Positions 8,524 through 17,566 of a stretch of 64,000 bases of DNA are shown one piece after another (positions within the stretch are counted from its first letter, which is position 1; the number at the start of each line of letters is the position of its first letter). Below the pieces are notes generated by a model. It searched no databases, was not told the origin of the DNA, and saw nothing but the letters and a program-made list of their open reading frames with translations. Location of the stretch: the NCBI GenBank assembly GCA_029251525.1, contig JAQXDE010000055.1, positions 310,001 to 374,000 on the forward strand, given 5' to 3'. Source of the DNA: Saprospiraceae bacterium. Its GTDB lineage: Bacteria; Bacteroidota; Bacteroidia; Chitinophagales; Saprospiraceae. A program made the translations under genes and the position numbers.

Positions 8524-10281
8524 TTACAAGTTGATATTAAAGTCACCTTGAATTTGAACTTGTATGCCAGTATTAACATTTATTGCTGGTCCGCCAAAGG
8601 TTCCAATTAATTTGGAGTCATATTCAGTTACATTAAAGGAAGTAAAACTTAATGCTCCATTAGGGTTTACAGGTGTTAAGGTTATTCCTTGGGTTTGATC
8701 ACTAATCCATTCAACAAAGTTAGCATCACTATAGTCCCCTATGGTGGTTCCATTAAAAAAGATAATTGCTGTAGAATTGGGTACGCCAGCATCCATAAAT
8801 GTAAAATCACCATCATTATGAACTGTAGCATTTACAAATACTAAACTGGTATCTGAGTTATATATTATTCTAATATAATTTTGTATTCCACCATTGTTAC
8901 AAACCTGGACATCTCCTAAGTCACTTATTTGATTGAATGAAGCTGTAGAGATTGCGCTTGTTTCCAAATTATCTAGGTTTACTCCATAGACTTCAATTTC
9001 TGAAACATTGTTACAAGCAGTTAGAAAAATTTCAAATTCTCCACTTTCGATATAAAAGTAACTTTGATAACCACTCATAGTGACGATTACCATTCCATTC
9101 TCAATCAGATTATTATCGCAATCCCGAAGGGTTCCTTTAATAATTGTATTGTTCGCATTTATACTAGAAATAGCAATTGTTCCTATGGAAGTAGTAATAG
9201 TAAATGGTCCAAAATCTTGACTGGAAATTAAATTATCACAATTATCATAAAGGTTAAATGTCAATATTTCATTAGCAGGAAACTTACCATAGAAAGTTCC
9301 TGTATTAGTAGTGTAACCCGTGCCAACAGATCCATTTCCTAATTCGACTTCTACAAGAAAACCTCCTAACGGATTACCATCTGTATCGGTAAAAGTTCCA
9401 TCAACTTGAACTATTGGAAATGGATAATCACAGTTCCAAAATGAGAAATGTTCTACTTTTCCGACATAGGTATTGTTTTGCAACGTAGCAACAGATTCTT
9501 CTTGCCACAATCCATATTCGTCGTTAAAAGACCAAAGCGGAATCTCATCAGGAGCGATTGAAAGTAGTTCATCGGAAACTGGCATTGTAATCGTTGCTGA
9601 ATTTCCATCTGCGATATTTAGCCTTTCACCATTAGGCGATTCCAATTCAACAGCAATCATTCCGAAGGTTTGCAAGGCAACTTCTTCGCTTAAGATATTT
9701 ACACCTTGTAAATTACCAGGCATCTTGTCCAATGTTTCTTTTGCCAAAGGATCAAGCCAATGACTTGCAATCATAACAGTACCTTCATAAATATTCCCGT
9801 TAGCATCTTTTATACTATTAGGTTTAAATTCAACACTTGCACCTCCTTCTATTAAAACGGTTGCACCCTCTAGAGCAGAGAATTCATTGTCGAATTCTTT
9901 TTTTATCATTTGGATTTTTATGCGACTAGTTTTTCCTTCCTGAGGAAAAAACCGACGACTTCCTGGGAAGTGAGTAGCATTTTGAAAAGCCTCCACATGT
10001 TGACCAAGAGAATTCATTGTTACATCGTTAATAGTAAAATGTCCAAATACGTTCGTAAAATAATTTTCACCATTCATTTTGATTTTTACATCGGACATTG
10101 GTTGATTGTTTTCATCTACAACTTGACCAATGAGGTCTCCGGTAATATTATTTACACTAGGTGTGTATGTAAGAATTATGGGAGGATCAGTTGTTTCATT
10201 TTCAGTAACATGGTTAATGTCTTTTCGACAAGATGAGGTTAAGATCAATAACAAAAATCCAATTATATTTAATTTATTCAT
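8524..10281 (-). CDS. Large surface lipoprotein with carboxypeptidase-regulatory-like domain
   Basis: 585 aa. The N-terminus is a lipoprotein signal (LLLILTSSC, lipidated Cys18). A carboxypeptidase-regulatory-like beta-sandwich sits at about 48-100 (GQVVDENNQPMSDVKI). A second copy of that type of motif appears near 290 (GTFTDTDGNPLGGFLVEVE) and a weaker one near 380. The middle resembles the large cell-surface lipoproteins of Bacteroidota, including a segment (KPNSIKDANGNIYEGTV) reminiscent of ZU5-like modules. No catalytic motif is seen. It is probably anchored in the outer membrane. It sits upstream of the sigma operon on the same strand but has its own terminator. Confidence 0.65.
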   Translation of the reverse strand: MNKLNIIGFLLLILTSSCRKDINHVTENETTDPPIILTYTPSVNNITGDLIGQVVDENNQPMSDVKIKMNGENYFTNVFGHFTINDVTMNSLGQHVEAFQNATHFPGSRRFFPQEGKTSRIKIQMIKKEFDNEFSALEGATVLIEGGASVEFKPNSIKDANGNIYEGTVMIASHWLDPLAKETLDKMPGNLQGVNILSEEVALQTFGMIAVELESPNGERLNIADGNSATITMPVSDELLSIAPDEIPLWSFNDEYGLWQEESVATLQNNTYVGKVEHFSFWNCDYPFPIVQVDGTFTDTDGNPLGGFLVEVELGNGSVGTGYTTNTGTFYGKFPANEILTFNLYDNCDNLISSQDFGPFTITTSIGTIAISSINANNTIIKGTLRDCDNNLIENGMVIVTMSGYQSYFYIESGEFEIFLTACNNVSEIEVYGVNLDNLETSAISTASFNQISDLGDVQVCNNGGIQNYIRIIYNSDTSLVFVNATVHNDGDFTFMDAGVPNSTAIIFFNGTTIGDYSDANFVEWISDQTQGITLTPVNPNGALSFTSFNVTEYDSKLIGTFGGPAINVNTGIQVQIQGDFNINL

Positions 10282-10548
10282 TATTCTTTTTTTCTAATTT
10301 TTTCTAATTAATATTAATTTAATAGACTTGTATTTTGCGCAAATCAAGTATGGAATAATACCTCATTCTTTAAATATAAAAATGTTGTATTTCGTTCTTC
10401 TAACCTATAAATCAGCAAAAGGATAATTTCGCTGCACGGGGTTTCAGTATTTTTGAAGTAAAAATTTTAATTTCAGAGAAAACTAGTTACTCTAATCAAT
10501 AAAATATTGGTAATCAAGTTTTTACAATAACAACAAAACTTTAAAACT

Positions 10549-11184
10549 ATGTTTTTAAAACTTTTAAAATATGGCTTACTAGCCTTGTTTGTCACTTTGC
10601 TTTTTATTTTTTTAATTGACCTTTGGGTGCAAACATCTACAAGTGAACAGATTTTTACTTCTGTCGAAGAAATGCCTAAAAACAAAGTTGGACTCCTATT
10701 AGGTACTAGGAAAATGCTAAGAAGTGGCTACATTAATTTATATTATTCCCACCGAATCGATGCTGCAGAACAATTGTTTAAATCTGGGAAAATCGAATTC
10801 ATTCTCATTAGTGGGGATAACAGTCGCGAAGAATATGACGAACCTACCGACATGAAAAATGACCTCGTTGAAAGAGGTGTTCCTGAAAATAAAATCTATT
10901 TGGACTACGCAGGCTTTCGAACTTTAGATTCTGTAATTCGAGCTAATGCGATTTTTGGACAGGAAAAATTCACGGTTATCAGCCAACCTTTTCACAATGA
11001 ACGCGCGATTTTTATTTCTGAGAAAAAAGGATTGAAACCTATTGGCTTCAACGCAAAAGATGTAAGTAATCGATATGGCTGGAAAGTGCAAGTGAGAGAA
11101 AAATTAGCAAGGGTGAAAATGTTATTGGACATCATAATTGGAAAACAACCAAAATTCTATGGAGAAAAAATTGAGATTACATAA
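10549..11184 (+). CDS. SanA/YdcF-family (DUF218) membrane protein
   Basis: 211 aa. One N-terminal membrane helix (about 8-27) is followed by a DUF218 fold: KVGLLLGT near 44, the FILISGDNS strand near 85, a TDMKNDLVERGVPENKIYLD segment, the LDSVIRANAIFG helix and VISQPFHNERA. This order matches E. coli SanA, an inner-membrane protein linked to envelope permeability and vancomycin exclusion. The biochemical activity of the family is not settled. The gene is monocistronic. The best match is to the SanA branch, not YdcF or ElyC, because of the single anchor and the FHNERA segment. Confidence 0.8.
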   Translation: MFLKLLKYGLLALFVTLLFIFLIDLWVQTSTSEQIFTSVEEMPKNKVGLLLGTRKMLRSGYINLYYSHRIDAAEQLFKSGKIEFILISGDNSREEYDEPTDMKNDLVERGVPENKIYLDYAGFRTLDSVIRANAIFGQEKFTVISQPFHNERAIFISEKKGLKPIGFNAKDVSNRYGWKVQVREKLARVKMLLDIIIGKQPKFYGEKIEIT

Positions 11185-11229
11185 AAGGATTCCAATTTTA
11201 CCTGTAAATTTACCTATAATTTAAATAGC

Positions 11230-11595
11230 TTAAATTATAATCTCCATAAAATTATCCTTTGAATCGAGTTTTTCACTTTCATAATATCCATCACCTTTTG
11301 TTCTAGGTTAGCCCTGAGTTTCAAGATTATCTTTGTGTAATTATTCTGTCAATGCATTTACTTTTTCTTTTGAACCAACGCTTACTTTCAAGTGAATAAT
11401 CCCCAAATATTCATTGGTTTTATCGTTGTTATTTATTGATTTATCAGGTCGATGCATTAATTCGAATCTACAATCTCTTTTAAAATCAAGAAAATAGGCG
11501 GTGAAATTTTTAGATGAGTTATGATGTTTCTTACAAGAAGTGGTATTGAAATATTTTATTGTAAAATTCTTTCATTTGCTCAAAATCATTAATTC
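11230..11595 (-). pseudogene. Decayed glyoxalase/VOC superfamily gene
   Basis: On the minus strand one frame reads FELMHRPDK, then YLGIIHLKVSVGSKEKVNAL, then a TAA, then LHKDNLETQG, another TAA, then PRTKGDGYYESEKLD and FMEIII before a real stop at 11230-11232. That is the C-terminal half of a vicinal-oxygen-chelate protein, including the metal-site FELMHRP strand, IIH and the final MEI glutamate. Both internal stops replace residues in conserved-looking places. Further upstream the same gene appears as NDFEQMKEFY in another frame, which implies a frameshift near 11565. No start codon or intact frame remains, so it should be non-functional. Confidence 0.75.
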
Positions 11596-11816
11596 AGATT
11601 GTTAAATTTTTAAAATAAGTTTTTTAATATTTATGTGAGTTGATCTTTATTCTCCCCAATATCACAAATATCAATGGCATTATTTATTAAGTAAAAATCC
11701 TGTATACTTTTTGTGGTATTAGGCTCTTTTTTGTTTTTTGTAAAAAAAAGAAATAAAAAAACGTCACACACTAAATAACTTAACATATTTCTTTCTTTCT
11801 TAACCATCAATTTTCA

Positions 11817-11824
11817 TACCTTTG
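11817..11824 (+). promoter_or_regulatory. Promoter -7 box for the SNF2 gene
   Basis: TACCTTTG is an exact TAnnTTTG match, ending 37 nt before the ATG at 11862. A pyrimidine-rich tract lies where the -33 element should be, without a clear TTTG. Confidence 0.6.
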
Positions 11825-11861
11825 CAAATTACCCAAAATACAAGAAAAATAGAGGCATTTT

Positions 11862-14800
11862 ATGGTTGTAACGGAAGTAATGAAGCAATTTAAAAAGGAT
11901 TATAAAGATTTAAATGAAGCTCAAAAAAATGTGCTAAAAATCCTTTCGATTGCTTATGAATATTTGAAAATTGAGGAGCTCCGAACTTGCCTCAACCATT
12001 GTCGCATTACAGATGCACATGGTAATTATTTTAAAAACGAAGAAGTTTTACTGCGGTTTTTGGAATTGATGGAGGGCAAAGGGTTCGTGTATATTTTTGA
12101 GGATGAAGATGGCGAAACTCAGGTAGAATGCACTCGTTCGATGATTGAAGGGGTAATGCGATTTGCGGTAATCGATCATTCGTTTGATTTTTATGTGAAA
12201 AATATCAAAGATCTTTTTCCTTTTCGAGGATGGTATGGTCAATTGAAGGGATTTCACCGCTCGGTTAGGGAGATGAGAGTTGCACTATACCAAGGTCGTT
12301 GGGAAACCTTCAATTCCGTTTATACTTACGCAACTAATCACCACAAAGAACAGCTTGTAGATTTTGATTTGTTTCATCAGCTATTTGATGATCCATTTGA
12401 TCAAAGATGGTTGAGTACTTTTCATTTAAGTATTCAGGTGGAAGTTGTAAAAGTATTGTTATACGATGCTTTGAAGAAATTGGAACCTATTGATGCTTAC
12501 ATAGATTTTCTTAAAGTTCATCCAAATCTTAAAGATCAAGAGGACGACATAAATCCATACTTAGATTTGTTGGTTACCGGACTATTGTTTCAGGGGAAGA
12601 TTGAGGAAGCAAAGTCATATGTTAAAATTAAGGACTTGGAAATGTCTTTTTTGATGAGACAAGGCTGGATTGATTTTTTAAGAAAAAGAAATAATGAAAG
12701 TCTTTTTAATTATGCGCGCGCGCTAAAGATTTATCGAAAATCTTGGGCACATCGTGAATCTTATTTCCAAGATATCAGTGGTGTTTTTCACCTTCTTGCT
12801 TTGCTTAAGAAACAAGATCCCACAAGTTTAACCCATATTGAAGAATGTGCTTTTCAAACTCGAAAAAGTAAATTCAAGGTTCCTTTTCAATGTCTTCAAT
12901 CTGCAGCTTCTTACCTACAAGGCGAATTGCGTCAGGCTAATTCTTTGCTTAACAATGTAAAGATCACCTCTACCCTTAGTTTGTTTTTTTATGTTTTAGT
13001 TAGCCGATGGAATCAAAAAAATATAGAAGAAAAATGGATTGAGCAATTAGAAAGTGCACTTATACCCGCTAAGAGAAATGGCTTCCTTTGGTTTGAATTT
13101 CAAATTGCTGGGTTACTTGCAGAGCTGGAATTAAGTGAAGAAAAAACACGGAAATATACTCAGCTCACCAAACACTTAGGAGAGCAGACTGGAATGGAAT
13201 CAATCTTTTCTTTGGTTAAAGTAACTGAACGTTGGGAGCACTCGCTTGACCTGTTAAGCTCGATGGGATTAGAAGAACATTCTTCTAGGAGTTCTCGCGG
13301 GAAAAAGTCAAGAGTTGCTTGGTTTGTAGATTTTGATCGAAAAGAAATTCAACCTAAGTTACAAGTTATTGGAAATGATGGAATGTGGAGTAAAGGAAGG
13401 AATATTAGCTTGAAAAAAATTTCTATGTTAGATGTAGATGGTTTAACAAACGACGATCATCGAGTGGTCAAAGCTATCAAATCATTTCAATATGGGTACA
13501 ATGCTACAGCTAATTACGAAATAGATTTTGATGAAGCAATCAAAGAATTAGTAGGACATCCTTATTTGTTTTTGAAAGATTCCCCAGGGGTAATAGTGGA
13601 ACTTTTGGAGAAAGAACCAGAGCTCTCTGTAGAACCAACTAAGGATGGTTTTGAAATGAGGTTTATGCATGATTTTGATACAAAAGGTACAGTTATCGTT
13701 AAAGAAACGCCTACCCGTTATATCATCATGAATGTCGAAGAGCGTCATATTAAAATACAAAAAGCACTCGGTGGTGGTGCATTAAAAATACCAGAACAAG
13801 CAAAAGGACAATTGCTCAATGCAATCGGTCATGTATCGAAAACGGTAACGGTTCAGTCAGGTTTGGACGAGCATTTGGAAGGTGTGCCGACCGTCGAGAG
13901 TGACGCATCGATTCATATTCATATGTTGCCTAGTGGGAATGGTTTTAAAATGGAATTTTTTGTCAAACCTTTCAAAGATAAACCACCTTATTTTAAACCA
14001 GGGGAAGGGCGGAAAAATGTAATTGCAGAGGTAGAAGGCGAACGAGTTTTGGCGAGAAGAAATATCGATTTGGAAGCAACTAATGCTCAAGCAATTGAAG
14101 ATGCTTGTCCTGCATTTGAGTTAGTTCCCTCTCATAATCGAGAATGGTTATTTCCAGATGCACCAAGTTGTTTACAAGTTTTAATGGAAATCGAACCTTT
14201 GCGGGCAGAAGGAAAATTAATATTGGAACATCCCAAAGGTGAGCAACTTCGACTCACAGGAACAATTGGTTTTGATCAAGTTTCTATGCGAATTCAGCGA
14301 GACAATGATTGGTTTGGATTAACTGGAAAAGTAAAAGTGAATGACGATTTGGTCATTGATTTTAAAGAGTTGTTGGACAAAGTAGAAGGATCGAATTCGC
14401 AATTTATTGAAGTAGGGGAGGGTGAATTTATTGCCTTGACAGAGGCGTTGCGTAATCAGATTACTAATGTAAATGCTTTGATAAATGAAACGGATGGCGA
14501 GTTGAATTTTCATCCGTTAGCCGCGCCAATGATGGAAGAGTTTGCAGGCCATATTCAAGAGTTAGAAGTGGATGCTAATTGGAAAATGCACTTGCAGAAA
14601 TTAGATTCCATTCAAGATTTTTCAGCAACTGTTCCAGCGGACTATAAAGCAACCTTGCGGACCTATCAAGAAGAAGGGTTTCAATGGTTGTCGCGTTTGG
14701 CTTTTTGGGGAGTGGGAGCATGTTTAGCTGATGATATGGGATTAGGAAAAACGATTCAAGCTTTGGCTGTTTTAGTTGATCGAGCCAAAGAAGGCCCAGC

Positions 14801-16025
14801 AATGGTGATTGCGCCAGCCTCTGTTTGTCGAAATTGGTTACGAGAAACGGAGAAATTCGCTCCAACCTTAAACCCCATTTTGTTTGGGCAAGGAAACCGA
14901 GAAAGGATTGTTAATAATCTTGGGCCACAAGACTTCTTAATCGTAAGTTATGGATTATTGCCGCAGGAATCTGAATTATTAGTTTCTAAACAATTTAATA
15001 CTGTCGTGCTTGATGAAGCCCAAGCAATTAAAAATAGAGCAACCAAACGTTCCCGCGCAGCAATGCAACTAAAAGCTAATTTTAAAATATTAACGACAGG
15101 GACACCAGTTGAAAATCACTTGGGTGAATTATGGAATTTATTTAATTTTTTAAATCCAGGTTTGCTTGGTGGGCTTCGAAGTTTTCAGGAAAGGTTTGCA
15201 ATGCCAATCGAGAAAATGCAAGATAAAGAACGTCGAGATCAGTTACGCCGATTAATTCAACCATTTATTTTGCGACGTCGAAAAGACGATGTATTGAAGG
15301 AATTACCAAGTAAAACAGAAATCACCTTGACCGTAGAGTTATCAGAACGTGAGCGAGCATTTTATGAGGCGTTACGTCAGCAAGCAGTTGAAAACATTCA
15401 AGATTCGAGTGAAGAAAAAGGAAGTTCGAATATGCAGATTTTGGCAGAAATTATGCGCTTAAGACAAGCTGCTTGTAATCCCAAAATGGTAATTCCAACT
15501 TCTGAAATTAAAAGTTCTAAATTACAATTATTTGACGAGACGGTGACTGAACTTTTACAAGGCGGACATAAAGCGTTGGTATTTAGTCAGTTTGTTAAAC
15601 ACTTGAATCTAGTGCGAGAACTACTTGATCGCAAAGGAGTTAACTATAAATATCTTGATGGTAGTACACCTCTCAAAAAGAGAGAGGAAGCTATAAATGC
15701 ATTTCAATCAGGAGATGGAGATTTATTTTTAATTAGTTTGAAAGCAGGTGGAGTAGGGCTTAATTTGACAGCAGCTGATTATGTTTTACATCTTGATCCT
15801 TGGTGGAATCCTGCTGTTGAAGATCAAGCTTCTGATCGAGCACACAGAATTGGACAGACTCGTCCGGTAACGATTTTGAGATTAGTTGCTGCGGATACGA
15901 TTGAGGAAAAGATTGTGAAGTTACACGGATTAAAAAGAGACTTGGCAGATAGTTTATTAGAAGGGACTGATTCTACTGGAAGGATGTCTGCTCAACAGTT
16001 GTTGGAATTGATTAAGGAAGTATAA
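11862..16025 (+). CDS. SNF2-family helicase-like ATPase with long N-terminal extension
   Basis: 1387 aa. The C-terminal ~450 residues are a complete Swi2/Snf2 motor. Motif I (DDMGLGKT) is at about 955-962, the DEAQ Walker B near 1050, motif III (LTTGTP) follows, and the C-terminal lobe has VFSQF, AGGVGLNL, and motif VI (QASDRAHRIGQ). Bacterial members such as RapA remodel RNA polymerase or DNA-bound complexes using ATP. The first ~930 residues contain no recognisable zinc finger. They look like helical repeats (about 100-450) followed by beta-rich segments (about 460-900). The gene is monocistronic, with a promoter just upstream. A role in transcription recycling or DNA repair is inference. 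Confidence 0.85.
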   Translation: MVVTEVMKQFKKDYKDLNEAQKNVLKILSIAYEYLKIEELRTCLNHCRITDAHGNYFKNEEVLLRFLELMEGKGFVYIFEDEDGETQVECTRSMIEGVMRFAVIDHSFDFYVKNIKDLFPFRGWYGQLKGFHRSVREMRVALYQGRWETFNSVYTYATNHHKEQLVDFDLFHQLFDDPFDQRWLSTFHLSIQVEVVKVLLYDALKKLEPIDAYIDFLKVHPNLKDQEDDINPYLDLLVTGLLFQGKIEEAKSYVKIKDLEMSFLMRQGWIDFLRKRNNESLFNYARALKIYRKSWAHRESYFQDISGVFHLLALLKKQDPTSLTHIEECAFQTRKSKFKVPFQCLQSAASYLQGELRQANSLLNNVKITSTLSLFFYVLVSRWNQKNIEEKWIEQLESALIPAKRNGFLWFEFQIAGLLAELELSEEKTRKYTQLTKHLGEQTGMESIFSLVKVTERWEHSLDLLSSMGLEEHSSRSSRGKKSRVAWFVDFDRKEIQPKLQVIGNDGMWSKGRNISLKKISMLDVDGLTNDDHRVVKAIKSFQYGYNATANYEIDFDEAIKELVGHPYLFLKDSPGVIVELLEKEPELSVEPTKDGFEMRFMHDFDTKGTVIVKETPTRYIIMNVEERHIKIQKALGGGALKIPEQAKGQLLNAIGHVSKTVTVQSGLDEHLEGVPTVESDASIHIHMLPSGNGFKMEFFVKPFKDKPPYFKPGEGRKNVIAEVEGERVLARRNIDLEATNAQAIEDACPAFELVPSHNREWLFPDAPSCLQVLMEIEPLRAEGKLILEHPKGEQLRLTGTIGFDQVSMRIQRDNDWFGLTGKVKVNDDLVIDFKELLDKVEGSNSQFIEVGEGEFIALTEALRNQITNVNALINETDGELNFHPLAAPMMEEFAGHIQELEVDANWKMHLQKLDSIQDFSATVPADYKATLRTYQEEGFQWLSRLAFWGVGACLADDMGLGKTIQALAVLVDRAKEGPAMVIAPASVCRNWLRETEKFAPTLNPILFGQGNRERIVNNLGPQDFLIVSYGLLPQESELLVSKQFNTVVLDEAQAIKNRATKRSRAAMQLKANFKILTTGTPVENHLGELWNLFNFLNPGLLGGLRSFQERFAMPIEKMQDKERRDQLRRLIQPFILRRRKDDVLKELPSKTEITLTVELSERERAFYEALRQQAVENIQDSSEEKGSSNMQILAEIMRLRQAACNPKMVIPTSEIKSSKLQLFDETVTELLQGGHKALVFSQFVKHLNLVRELLDRKGVNYKYLDGSTPLKKREEAINAFQSGDGDLFLISLKAGGVGLNLTAADYVLHLDPWWNPAVEDQASDRAHRIGQTRPVTILRLVAADTIEEKIVKLHGLKRDLADSLLEGTDSTGRMSAQQLLELIKEV

Positions 16026-16382
16026 TTTATTAACAAATGTTTGGATATCATTTTGTCAGAATTTTGTTGCCTTCCGAGTACTGAATTTCTACAGGTATTA
16101 CTAACCTGTTTTAGTTCTCATTATTTATCTGAGCAAAATCGCTGATTTGTTTTTTTAAGAATAGGGATAGATAATCTATATCAAATCTGTTGGTAAATAT
16201 CACCAATAAATATTGCCTCTTTTCTATAGATAAATTTTTAACCAAAGAAATTAAAGGTGAACAGTTGCCTGGTTTTTTAGGAATTCTAACAGTCAATAAA
16301 AATTAACTCTAAACTGTTAAGCATAAACCATTATAAATTTATACATTAGAGGAAATTTACATATTTACAATATTAAAGGACC
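16026..16382. other. Intergenic region after the SNF2 gene
   Basis: AT-rich. The minus strand holds a 61-codon open frame (16111-16296, TTG start) whose peptide (IEKRQYLLVIFTNRFDID) could be a gene remnant, but it has no good start, partner or family. No clear terminator was found for the SNF2 gene and no clean -7 box for the methyltransferase. Confidence 0.4.
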
Positions 16383-17261
16383 ATGGAAACCGCCACATTT
16401 GCAAATATTCATTGGCACGATGAACGATTTAAATATGATTGTGAAGCTCGCAATCAAGCTGTAGAACAGGCATGCTTAAGTCATTTTGATGGAAAAAACG
16501 GGATAACAATTGTAGACTTGGGATCAGGTACTGGGTCTAATTGTTTATACTTTTTTGAAAAATTTCCCTTTCACCAAAATTGGATTTTCATAGAAAAAGA
16601 GGAAAAGGTTTCAAAATATGCATTAAATAGACTAAGCATTGAAGCTGATAAAAAAGGTTACGAAGTAATTCATGGAACCAATCAATTAGAATTAAAAAAA
16701 GAAAGTAAAAGTATTAAGATTAAATATTTAACCGATTCATTTCTAAATCTAGTAGACCTAGTTAATTTAGATGAAGTGGATTTAGTTATGGCTAGTGCAG
16801 TCTTTGATTTAATATCTTTTTCTCAATTTGTAGATTTTGGAAGTGTATTATTAGAGAAAAGATTACCTCTTTTCACTACCTTGAACTATGCTGAAATGAA
16901 TTTTAATTCTGACTCTCCTTCAGATGTAGTTTTTATTGAAAAATATGAGAGCTTTATGAATCGGCCGCAAGAGTTTGGTAAAGCAATGGGAAAAAAATGT
17001 CCTCGAATCTTGGTTGATTTTTTCCAAAAGCAAGAGGCAAAGATTAAATATGGTCCAAGTATTTGGAAGCTAGAAGGCGAATCCGCGCAAGTAATGAATC
17101 ATCACTTATTAAATTTTATGGAGTCGGCTAGTAGGCACATTATGGAAAATGAAGACGAAAAACTATTTAAAGATTGGATTACTTCAAAGAGAGAGGCTGT
17201 GGAAGAAGGTGTATTGAACACATATGTGCAATATTATGATATGTTTATCTCTAACCAATAA
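16383..17261 (+). CDS. Class I SAM-dependent methyltransferase, substrate unknown
   Basis: 292 aa. Motif I, the glycine-rich SAM loop, is IVDLGSGTGSN at about 42-52, followed by an acidic strand end (WIFIEKEEKV) that should bind the ribose hydroxyls. DEVDLVMASAVFDLIS near 130 takes the place of motif IV/post-I. No N-terminal signal or membrane segment is seen, so it is cytoplasmic. The C-terminal third has no clear substrate-binding signature. The gene is separated from its neighbours by about 300 nt on both sides and appears monocistronic. Family assignment is firm; substrate is not. Confidence 0.8.
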   Translation: METATFANIHWHDERFKYDCEARNQAVEQACLSHFDGKNGITIVDLGSGTGSNCLYFFEKFPFHQNWIFIEKEEKVSKYALNRLSIEADKKGYEVIHGTNQLELKKESKSIKIKYLTDSFLNLVDLVNLDEVDLVMASAVFDLISFSQFVDFGSVLLEKRLPLFTTLNYAEMNFNSDSPSDVVFIEKYESFMNRPQEFGKAMGKKCPRILVDFFQKQEAKIKYGPSIWKLEGESAQVMNHHLLNFMESASRHIMENEDEKLFKDWITSKREAVEEGVLNTYVQYYDMFISNQ

Positions 17262-17507
17262 GATCTAATTTTTCGTTTTAGTAATACCATCAAATGCCTA
17301 ATTGTTTTTAAAAGATTACTTCAACCACACTATTGTTTTAAGCCCCTTTTTTGTTTATTAATGTATATTAAGATGTGTTTATAGTTCTTAAAAATACAGG
17401 GAAATAGTTATTTAAGCCTTTTTTTGTCACTTTTTCGATTTTTTCTCAACCTATCCTTTTGATACGTAAATGACACAAACCTTTCCGTTTAAAAACATTT
17501 TAAATTT

Positions 17508-17515
17508 TATCTTTG
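17508..17515 (+). promoter_or_regulatory. Promoter -7 box for the TonB-dependent receptor
   Basis: TATCTTTG is an exact TAnnTTTG match. It overlaps the TTG that would otherwise extend the receptor frame upstream, so that longer start is excluded. The leader to the ATG at 17567 would be about 45 nt. The preceding 17262-17500 is AT-rich and otherwise empty. Confidence 0.65.
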
Positions 17516-17566
17516 TATCAAATTAATAGCGAATCATCGCATAATTATTCAAATCAAAAAGAGATA

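Noticed and set aside
8397-8579. 60-codon minus-strand frame
   Set aside because: Overlaps the terminator and the 3' end of the lipoprotein gene, has no plausible start context and reads as low-complexity.
16111-16296. 61-codon minus-strand frame after the SNF2 gene
   Set aside because: Starts at a TTG shortly after an in-frame stop, has no family or partner. Kept only as a note in the intergenic entry.
17513-17566. Extended N-terminus of the TonB receptor from a TTG
   Set aside because: The TTG is part of an exact promoter -7 box, and the signal peptide starts at 17567.
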